A stretch of 64,000 bases of DNA, taken from Cloacibacterium rupense. GTDB taxonomy: Bacteria > Bacteroidota > Bacteroidia > Flavobacteriales > Weeksellaceae. The position numbers and the translations under genes were made by a program. Below the pieces are notes generated by a model. That model had not been told where the DNA came from and searched no databases. It saw nothing but the letters and a program-made list of their open reading frames with translations. This document shows, in pieces, positions 9,111 through 14,338 of the stretch. How positions within the stretch are numbered: position 1 is the first letter of the stretch; each line of letters begins with the position of its first letter. The stretch lies in the NCBI RefSeq assembly GCF_014645495.1, contig NZ_BMLV01000003.1, positions 1 through 64,000 on the forward strand, read 5' to 3'.

Positions 9111-9173
9111 CTAAAAGGACAAAAATTTCATTAAAAAATTCTCTATCCACTTTTCTAAAATGCTTGTTTTCAT
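9111..9173 (-). CDS. Possible 20-aa peptide
   Basis: ATG 9173 to TAG 9111 encodes a 20-residue amphipathic, Phe/Leu-rich peptide (MKTSILEKWI then ENFLMKFLSF). It lies in the 109-bp gap between the 60-aa gene and fibre 1, 31 bp before the fibre start. Its composition resembles the 29-aa peptide at 9510-9599. It may be chance in an AT-rich gap. Confidence 0.25.
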   Translation of the reverse strand: MKTSILEKWIENFLMKFLSF

Positions 9174-9188
9174 AGCAAATAATTTAGG

Positions 9189-9371
9189 TTAATAATTCAT
9201 TTCATAATCCTGAAACCTCAGCTCCATTTCATCAAATTCTTTTGAAAAAAATAGTTCCATATCTTGCAACTCATCTTCTATATGGAGTTCCATTTTTTCT
9301 TCTTCGGTTAATGAGGTAATGGCGATTTCCTTTTCCTGAAAAACATCAGGAACGTCTTCAGATGCTTTCAT
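9189..9371 (-). CDS. Small acidic protein, 60 aa
   Basis: Strongly acidic peptide (about 19 Asp/Glu against 4 Lys/Arg), helix-prone, with no cysteines, signal or membrane segment. It is the first full gene after leader element A and precedes the 20-aa frame and fibre 1 on the same strand. Its ATG overlaps the stop of a 10-codon A-rich frame (9368-9400) in an ATGA arrangement, which may be chance. Its function is unknown. An acidic DNA-mimic or anti-repressor role is possible for a protein of this type but nothing here proves it. Confidence 0.5.
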   Translation of the reverse strand: MKASEDVPDVFQEKEIAITSLTEEEKMELHIEDELQDMELFFSKEFDEMELRFQDYEMNY

Positions 9372-9406
9372 TTTTTTTTGTAATTTTTTAGGTTAAACAT
9401 TTTTTT

Positions 9407-9424
9407 AATTTTTCGCGAAAAATT
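9407..9424. promoter_or_regulatory. 18-bp perfect palindrome before the 60-aa gene
   Basis: AATTTTTCGCGAAAAATT is fully self-complementary and centred about 44 bp before ATG 9371. On the minus strand an A-run follows it, so it is not a rho-independent terminator for these genes. It is an operator candidate or a leader hairpin. A CG-centred palindrome sits in the matching place before the 1242-aa gene. Confidence 0.4.
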
Positions 9425-9437
9425 TTGTGACTTTGGT

Positions 9438-9479
9438 GCATACTTCTTGCTGTTCGAGTCACATTTAAGTGTCGATTTT
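9438..9479 (-). promoter_or_regulatory. Shared leader element, copy A
   Basis: Counterpart of copy B at 5419-5459. On the minus strand it folds as TCGA-CAC / GTG-TCGA with a TTAAAT loop and a 2-nt bulge, followed by ACAGCA and then TATGC. The 3' arm also contains TGTGACT, which can pair with AGTCACA (plus 9426-9432 with 9457-9463), so two mutually exclusive hairpins are possible. It lies in the 138 bp between the 29-aa gene and the 60-aa gene. Confidence 0.45.
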
Positions 9480-9509
9480 AATAATAGTAGTCGTAAAAAT
9501 TTTAGTTAA

Positions 9510-9599
9510 TTATGCGCTTTTCTCTTTCTTTCTAAAGAGTTTTTCTCTAATGAACAAGACGGCATGTTCGAATAAGATTTTTAGAAATTTCTTTTTCAT
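9510..9599 (-). CDS. Small cationic amphipathic peptide, 29 aa
   Basis: ATG 9599 to TAA 9510, MKKKFLKILFEHAVLFIREK followed by LFRKKEKSA. The hydrophobic centre between Lys/Arg-rich ends suits a membrane-active helix, net charge about +7. It begins 34 bp after the -7 element of the promoter at 9634-9667, the same spacing range as the other four box promoters, which is the main reason to believe it is a gene. A membrane-disrupting or holin-like role beside an endolysin and a phospholipase is an attractive but unproven reading. Confidence 0.45.
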   Translation of the reverse strand: MKKKFLKILFEHAVLFIREKLFRKKEKSA

Positions 9600-9633
9600 T
9601 GTAATTTGTATTTGGTGTTTTGTTTTGATGTTT

Positions 9634-9667
9634 CAAAGGTAATTTGCAGTGGCGCCAAAACTCGTCG
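9634..9667 (-). promoter_or_regulatory. Box promoter 1 (29-aa peptide)
   Basis: Conserved core CGCCAAAACTCGTCG at 9653-9667 (plus strand). On the minus strand TTTTG is followed by 14 nt and then TACCTTTG (9634-9641), a perfect TAnnTTTG -7 element. A start codon lies 34 bp further on. This is one of five promoters with the same layout. Confidence 0.75.
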
Positions 9668-9676
9668 TGTTAAAGT

Positions 9677-9700
9677 TTATTTTGAAAAAAATTTCATCAT
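9677..9700 (-). other. Seven-codon frame after box promoter 2
   Basis: ATGATG starts a frame MMKFFSK that stops at 9677. It begins 31 bp after a complete box promoter, where the other copies place a real gene start. It may be a leader peptide, the remnant of a lost gene, or nothing. Confidence 0.3.
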
Positions 9701-9731
9701 TTGTGTTTTTATTTTGTGTTTTTCTCTGAAA

Positions 9732-9765
9732 CAAAGATATACCGAAGATGCGCCAAAACTCGTCG
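9732..9765 (-). promoter_or_regulatory. Box promoter 2
   Basis: Core CGCCAAAACTCGTCG at 9751-9765, immediately after the patatin stop. On the minus strand TTTTG, 14 nt, then TATCTTTG (9732-9739). It is the copy closest to the WYL-gene dyad, sharing ATGCG and CGCAT at both ends. The next reading frame is only seven codons, so it may act as a tandem promoter for the fibre cluster. Confidence 0.7.
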
Positions 9766-9767
9766 CA

Positions 9768-10808
9768 TTAAATTTTATTTTTAATTAATTTCTGAACTAT
9801 CTGATTCAGTGTTTCTTTGTTTTCATTCACATAAGAAAGTCCCGCCTGTATCAAAGCATCTAGATTTTCTTGCTTCACATTATCCATTTCTGGTGAAGCA
9901 TTTTTAAGCGAAGGATTTAGTCTATAATAGTTTTTTTGATTACGGTTTCCCAAAGTTTGAAACATTTGCGAAAGTTGATAATCTACCGTTTCTGCATTAG
10001 AAGACATCAAAATATCAATTACCGGACTTATCCATTTTATTTTTCCTGCATTCTCCAGATTTTTGTATGAATATGGTTTGGTCTCAGAGCCAGTTCCTAC
10101 AGAAACAATCATCATATCATTTACAGAAGGTCTATTGGGTTTAAGATGCGACTTTAATACTTCAGCAAAAGGAATTTTTCTGGCTTCAGCATAGGCACAA
10201 AGTGCAGGATTATTAGCAAATAAACCTCCGTCTATCAAACTAAAGTATTGTCCGTAAACCGATTTTATTTTGGCAGGAGAAAAATAAGTAGGCGCTGCCG
10301 AAGTTGCCCTACAAATATCTCTTACCAAAAAATTGTTGGTTGGCAATTGTGCATCCCAAGAATTAAAAAGTTGAGCTTTTCTATTTTCAATATCATAAGC
10401 AGTAATCAATGAAGGTTTTGCAAAATCTTTCAGTTCCAGATTACCAAAAAAGTCCAGAAGATGTTTTTCCAATTCTTCTTCAGAAATTTTTTCGCTAAAA
10501 AGTCCAAAAGGATTCACCAACCCTCCCCAAAAACCTACACTGAAAATATCTTCTCCTTTTTCAGAATAGAGTTCAAATGCTTTTTGGATAGAGAATTTAG
10601 CTTTTTTATTTCCATTAGGATAGAGTAAAATAGACGCCAAAATTCCGCCGGTACTACTTCCAGCAATTAGGTCGAAATAATCTCCTAATTTCAAATTGGG
10701 ATTGTCTTTTTGCTGAAGCTGTTCTTCTATATATTTGAGAATAATACAAGGGATAATTCCTCGTATTCCTCCTCCGTCCAGAGAAAGAATAGTAATTTTT
10801 TTGCTCAT
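9768..10808 (-). CDS. Patatin-like phospholipase
   Basis: 346 aa, cytosolic by sequence (no signal peptide). The patatin fold signatures are complete: oxyanion-hole DGGGIRG at residues 11-17, the GSSTG nucleophile elbow with Ser52, and the catalytic Asp193 in LIDGG. The family hydrolyses membrane phospholipids or galactolipids with a Ser-Asp dyad. ATG 10808 is chosen because the upstream extension runs through the promoter. It has its own box promoter 23 bp upstream and is flanked by box copies on both sides. In bacterial islands patatins act as toxin effectors or as membrane-killing effectors of defence systems such as CapV; here no nucleotidyltransferase partner is visible, and company with an endolysin favours a role in envelope lysis. 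Confidence 0.9.
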   Translation of the reverse strand: MSKKITILSLDGGGIRGIIPCIILKYIEEQLQQKDNPNLKLGDYFDLIAGSSTGGILASILLYPNGNKKAKFSIQKAFELYSEKGEDIFSVGFWGGLVNPFGLFSEKISEEELEKHLLDFFGNLELKDFAKPSLITAYDIENRKAQLFNSWDAQLPTNNFLVRDICRATSAAPTYFSPAKIKSVYGQYFSLIDGGLFANNPALCAYAEARKIPFAEVLKSHLKPNRPSVNDMMIVSVGTGSETKPYSYKNLENAGKIKWISPVIDILMSSNAETVDYQLSQMFQTLGNRNQKNYYRLNPSLKNASPEMDNVKQENLDALIQAGLSYVNENKETLNQIVQKLIKNKI

Positions 10809-10831
10809 TGTTTTGTGATTTGATGTTGAGG

Positions 10832-10865
10832 CAAATGTAGATGCTGGTGACGCCAAAACTCGTCG
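10832..10865 (-). promoter_or_regulatory. Box promoter 3 (patatin)
   Basis: Core at 10851-10865. On the minus strand TTTTG, 14 nt, TACATTTG (10832-10839), and ATG 23 bp on. It lies between the M15 stop and the patatin start. Confidence 0.75.
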
Positions 10866-10880
10866 TAAGAAAATTAATCT

Positions 10881-11381
10881 TTAGAAAATAACGTAACCGT
10901 ATTGGTCTCTCTTCATTTTAATAAGGTTGCGCCAAGAGGTTTTTACTAAAGATTTTTCTGTAGGTAAAAATCTGCGCTCAAAATGGGGCAAGTCTTTAAA
11001 TTTCAACCAATTTCCGCCCCAATCCCAACCGTTTTTGGCAAAGATTTTTACACATTCATACCAATCGGCAATTTTATCGCCGTCCCAATCTTTTTTAGTG
11101 TCAAAACTGGCTTCTTTTCCATCTATGATAAGGCAAATATCTACCGCTAACCCATAGTTATGAATACTCTGTCCGGCTTTAGCATTGGTAACTTTTTGTT
11201 CTTTGTTTAGTCTGCCTTTGGCGTAGAGCAATTCTTGCTCTTCAAAAGTTCTTATCCCTTGTGTAATTCTTATTTTGGCTCTTCCTTGCAATGCTTGATC
11301 GCATTGTTTAATGATTTCGGTAACCTCAGCTCTTACTATAGGATGTAGTTTCGCAATTCTTTGCTGTGTAATTTTGTCCAT
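10881..11381 (-). CDS. M15 peptidase, phage endolysin-like
   Basis: 166 aa, no signal peptide. It matches the M15 D-Ala-D-Ala carboxypeptidase/L-Ala-D-Glu peptidase family: the SxHxxGxAxD zinc motif is SIHNYGLAVD (His74, Asp81), and the third ligand is His133 in DLPHFE, preceded by WDWGGNW. The length and lack of export signal fit phage-type endolysins that cut the peptide stem of peptidoglycan, and the YAKGR segment after IRTFEEQ is typical. Such enzymes need a holin or membrane damage to reach the wall; the neighbouring phospholipase and cationic peptide could provide that. It is transcribed from its own box promoter. Confidence 0.9.
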   Translation of the reverse strand: MDKITQQRIAKLHPIVRAEVTEIIKQCDQALQGRAKIRITQGIRTFEEQELLYAKGRLNKEQKVTNAKAGQSIHNYGLAVDICLIIDGKEASFDTKKDWDGDKIADWYECVKIFAKNGWDWGGNWLKFKDLPHFERRFLPTEKSLVKTSWRNLIKMKRDQYGYVIF

Positions 11382-11404
11382 TTTTTAATATTTTGTTATT
11401 GGGA

Positions 11405-11438
11405 TAAAGCTATTTTTTCGCTGCGCCAAAACTCGTCG
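11405..11438 (-). promoter_or_regulatory. Box promoter 4 (M15 peptidase)
   Basis: Core at 11424-11438. On the minus strand TTTTG, 14 nt, TAGCTTTA (11405-11412), one base off TAnnTTTG, and ATG 23 bp on. A terminator for the WYL gene ends just before it. Confidence 0.7.
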
Positions 11439-11460
11439 TATTAAAAAAAGAAATAAAAAA

Positions 11461-11482
11461 ATCCGCCTTTTTCGAGGCGGAT
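11461..11482 (-). terminator. Terminator of the WYL regulator gene
   Basis: 7-bp perfect stem (ATCCGCC / GGCGGAT) with a GA/T-rich 8-nt loop, followed on the minus strand by a run of T. It separates the regulator from the M15 gene, so the two are independent units. Confidence 0.85.
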
Positions 11483-11501
11483 GTTATTGAGAAAAAAGTT
11501 T

Positions 11502-12419
11502 TTACAAAAAATAATTTTTTATACTTTCTTGAAGATGAATTTTAATGTCGTCTATAAGACATTGTGGCTCTAGAACTTTTACTTCTTTTCCGTAAGAAAG
11601 AATTTCTTGCATAAAATCATAGGTAGGATGAAGACATAACTCAAAAACAACTTTTTCAGGCGTTTCTGACACAAGTTCTTGTGTAGAATGAAGCGGAAAG
11701 CTCTTGACGTATTCGGCTTGCTGCTTACTACATTCTAAAACAATTTTTTGAGGTTTTTGTTCTTCTAAATTCATCACTCCAAAAGAGTTTTTAAAATGTT
11801 CCTTCACGTCAATTTTATAACGTTCTCTGTAGCTGGCTTTATATACATCTAAATACTTTATTCTGTCTAAACCAAAGGATTTGGTCTTTTTATCTTTAGT
11901 ATCAACTGCTATGAGATACCATCTGTCTTTAGATTCTTTCAGGGCTAAAGGATGTACTTTTCTTTTGGTGATTTTTTGATTGAGAAAACTGAAATGTTCA
12001 AATTCTACTACTTTTTTATTTCTGATAGCAAAAAGTAAATCATAAAAAGAATCTATTCCTCTGGGTTTCCTAGGCTCTAAAAAAACAAAATCTGCAAAAT
12101 CTGGATAAGCATTAATAGCATTGATAATCTGATAAGATTCTAAAAGCCTTTGGTTGTACTCATCTACTTCCATTATGGGTCTGCTTGCAATAAAATACCG
12201 ATTATCTCCCTTTTTCTTATTCTGAATAACGAGGTTAAATAAGGAGTTTATATCTTTCAAATCTCTCTGTAAAGTTCTTATAGAATATTGATAAACATTA
12301 GCATCTTGAAATTCTCTGCTGTCTAACAAAAATTGCTCTATCTCTTCAAAGGTTGCAGGAGAACGCTCAAGTCTTTTGATAATTAAAGCATAACGTGCCA
12401 AAAAGAAGTCTTTTTTCAT
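11502..12419 (-). CDS. WYL-domain transcriptional regulator
   Basis: 305 aa. An N-terminal winged helix-turn-helix (residues about 5-75, with SIRTLQRDLKDI as recognition-helix region) is followed by a WYL domain (about 125-195) with RWYLIAVD at 166-173, and a C-terminal WCX-like domain (about 215-300). WYL proteins sense nucleic acids or other ligands and in several known cases respond to DNA damage (DriD) or regulate phage-defence operons (CapW/BrxR). Its own promoter carries a 9-bp-arm dyad in exactly the register of the four box promoters downstream, so it probably autoregulates and may control the M15, patatin and peptide genes. Direction of control (activator or repressor) cannot be read from sequence. 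Confidence 0.9.
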   Translation of the reverse strand: MKKDFFLARYALIIKRLERSPATFEEIEQFLLDSREFQDANVYQYSIRTLQRDLKDINSLFNLVIQNKKKGDNRYFIASRPIMEVDEYNQRLLESYQIINAINAYPDFADFVFLEPRKPRGIDSFYDLLFAIRNKKVVEFEHFSFLNQKITKRKVHPLALKESKDRWYLIAVDTKDKKTKSFGLDRIKYLDVYKASYRERYKIDVKEHFKNSFGVMNLEEQKPQKIVLECSKQQAEYVKSFPLHSTQELVSETPEKVVFELCLHPTYDFMQEILSYGKEVKVLEPQCLIDDIKIHLQESIKNYFL

Positions 12420-12447
12420 GGTCTTGAATTGTTGTTTTTTATTAGGA

Positions 12448-12485
12448 CAAAGTTAAAAAGCTAATGCGTCAAAATGTGACGCATT
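12448..12485 (-). promoter_or_regulatory. Box promoter 5 with dyad (WYL gene)
   Basis: Perfect dyad AATGCGTCA / TGACGCATT with 5-bp spacer at 12463-12485. On the minus strand TTTTG within the dyad is followed by exactly 14 nt and TAACTTTG (12448-12455), with ATG 28 bp on. Against box copy 2 it matches at 17 of 23 positions. Confidence 0.75.
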
Positions 12486-12670
12486 TTACTTAATTTTTCA
12501 AAAATATTCTGATCATCTAATTTTTACAATTGAGATTAATTTTGGATAAGGTCAAAAAAATTAAACCTAAAAATCCATTTATAATTATATTTGATTAATG
12601 TTTTTAGTTTTTACTATTAAATTTTGTAAATAAGGAAAGGAATGTATAAATTGTAAGTAATTCACAAAAT

Positions 12671-13900
12671 TTAAATACTTCTTTCTCTCTGATTAAGTAC
12701 ATTTTTTAGATTTTTCATATCCTCACTTACTTTTTTATCTAAAATTTTAGCATAATGCTGTGTAGTTTTAATGCTTTTATGACCAAGCATTTTGCTTACG
12801 CTTTCAATAGAAACATTGTTGGCAAGCGTTACAGTAGTTGCAAAAGTATGTCTTGCGCAGTGAAAAGTTAGTTTTTTATGTATGCCGCAATTTTCCGCAA
12901 TAGTTTTTAAATACTCATTTACTTTTTGATTGGTGTAAACTGGAAGTAATTTTCCAGAATTTGAAACAGATGGATGATTTTCATATTTTTTTATGATTTC
13001 TTCAGCAATAGGAAGCAAAGGAATATTTGAAGAATTACCTGTCTTTTGGCGGTTGGTGATTATCCAAAGGGTTTTATCAATTCCAATGGAAAGTTGCTCC
13101 TTTTTTAGATTGTAAATATCAATGTAAGCAAGACCTGTATAACAACTAAAAATAAACATATCACGAACCAAGTCAATACCTTTTCCTGAAAATTCTTTGT
13201 TCATGATTGTATTAATTTCTTCTTCTGTAAGGAAATTAACATTCACCTCTTGAAATCTTCCTTTATAGAACATCACCAAATCTTTTTCAATCCAATTATT
13301 TTGATAGCAGATTTTTAAAATCTTACCTAAATTTTTGGTATGTTTTACTGCGGAATTGTTATTGATATTGGATTTTGTGCGCAAGAAAAAATCAAAGTCA
13401 TTTAGGAAAGACAATTCAAGTTTTTGAATATTAATATCAGATTTTTTATGAAATTTCCACAAAAATTCTTTCAAATGAGCCAAACATGTTTTAAAATTCT
13501 TGAGTGTTGCTAGTGCATACTCCTTACCCAAAAGCTTTTCAATTTTGTTATTATGTTCTTCAAAAATTGGAATGAGAAATCTTTCAACTTTATCCTTACC
13601 CGTAAGAATATTTTTAATATCATTTGCATCAAAATAATCTCTTGATAAAATGAGGTTTCTTTCGATTTCAAGAATTTTTGAATACAACACATCTAAATAT
13701 TTATTCAAAGCACGTGCTTCTTCTGAACTTCCTTTTTGACGGCTCTGTATAGAGCACCATTTATCAATAACTACAGTTTTTCCTGTTGAAAACTCTGCTC
13801 TTTTACCGTTAACTGTAATTCTTAAATAAATAGGGACTTTAGTTAGTGAAGTTGCTTTGGATTTTTTTGCATAGAATAATATCGAAACTTTTGCATTCAT
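12671..13900 (-). CDS. Tyrosine recombinase, Bacteroidota IntDOT-like
   Basis: 409 aa. An arm-binding N-terminal domain (residues about 1-95), a SAM-like core-binding domain (about 110-210) and a catalytic domain (about 220-395). Visible catalytic residues: Lys286 in RQKTG, His347 and Arg350 in HCARHTF, His374 in LGHKS, and the nucleophile Tyr383. The first catalytic Arg, normally in TGLR, is Ala258 (CYTGLAYID); loss of this Arg is known for IntDOT of CTnDOT and relatives. It lies 247 bp from the 3' end of tRNA-Phe, the usual arrangement for an integrase whose element uses a tRNA as attachment site. Confidence 0.92.
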   Translation of the reverse strand: MNAKVSILFYAKKSKATSLTKVPIYLRITVNGKRAEFSTGKTVVIDKWCSIQSRQKGSSEEARALNKYLDVLYSKILEIERNLILSRDYFDANDIKNILTGKDKVERFLIPIFEEHNNKIEKLLGKEYALATLKNFKTCLAHLKEFLWKFHKKSDINIQKLELSFLNDFDFFLRTKSNINNNSAVKHTKNLGKILKICYQNNWIEKDLVMFYKGRFQEVNVNFLTEEEINTIMNKEFSGKGIDLVRDMFIFSCYTGLAYIDIYNLKKEQLSIGIDKTLWIITNRQKTGNSSNIPLLPIAEEIIKKYENHPSVSNSGKLLPVYTNQKVNEYLKTIAENCGIHKKLTFHCARHTFATTVTLANNVSIESVSKMLGHKSIKTTQHYAKILDKKVSEDMKNLKNVLNQRERSI

Positions 13901-13996
13901 AATGGTAACTTTAAAGGTTAAAATAAATATAAAGGGCCCATTTACACAAGATGTTTAATTTTAAAACAAGCTTGTCTATGGGCTTTTCCAGAGAAT

Positions 13997-14035
13997 TCGG
14001 TTACCTACCTATGATTAAAATTTAGAGGTAACCGA
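13997..14035. repeat. Inverted repeat in attachment region
   Basis: Perfect 10-bp arms TCGGTTACCT (13997-14006) and AGGTAACCGA (14026-14035), 19-bp spacer. It lies between the integrase start and tRNA-Phe and is too widely spaced and T-poor for a terminator. A second, imperfect inverted repeat (GCCCAT...ATGGGC, 13933-13983) lies beside it. These are candidates for integrase arm or accessory-factor sites. Confidence 0.5.
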
Positions 14036-14095
14036 TTTGGTCACCTTACGAATTGACACATTTTGATATTTTTAGTATCAAATAACAACAAAAAA

Positions 14096-14119
14096 CCCTC
14101 AAATCTTACGATTTAAGGG
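14096..14119 (-). terminator. Terminator of tRNA-Phe
   Basis: Hairpin CCCTTAAATC / GATTTGAGGG (one mismatch, GTAA loop) followed by six T on the minus strand, 29 bp after the tRNA 3' end. A promoterless tRNA transcript would end here, so the native tRNA unit seems intact despite the island. Confidence 0.8.
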
Positions 14120-14147
14120 CATTTGCTTGAAATTGAACATTTCAAAG

Positions 14148-14220
<73 letters not shown>

Positions 14221-14338
14221 ATTATTGTTTCATCATTGTGTTTTAAGTGGTGCAAAAGTAATCACTTTTTATATACCATGCAACTATTTTTAAATTATTT
14301 TTCAGCATTTAACTTAAAGTAGCTGATTTTCAATAGAA

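Noticed and set aside
9606-9788. 60-codon plus-strand frame
   Set aside because: It runs through two box promoters and the patatin 3' end on the opposite strand, with no promoter of its own.
9768-10808. CBASS system with patatin effector CapV
   Set aside because: No CD-NTase or accessory genes are near the patatin; the WYL gene alone is not enough.
10809-10856. Longer N-terminus of the patatin protein
   Set aside because: It needs a TTG start and reads through the -7 element and box; the ATG at 10808 directly begins the patatin fold.
9653-11438. Box copies as integron attC sites or a CRISPR-like array
   Set aside because: Each copy sits at a fixed 14-nt distance from a -7 promoter element and near a start codon, spacing between copies is a gene length, and there is no integron integrase or cas gene. 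Promoter sites explain them better.
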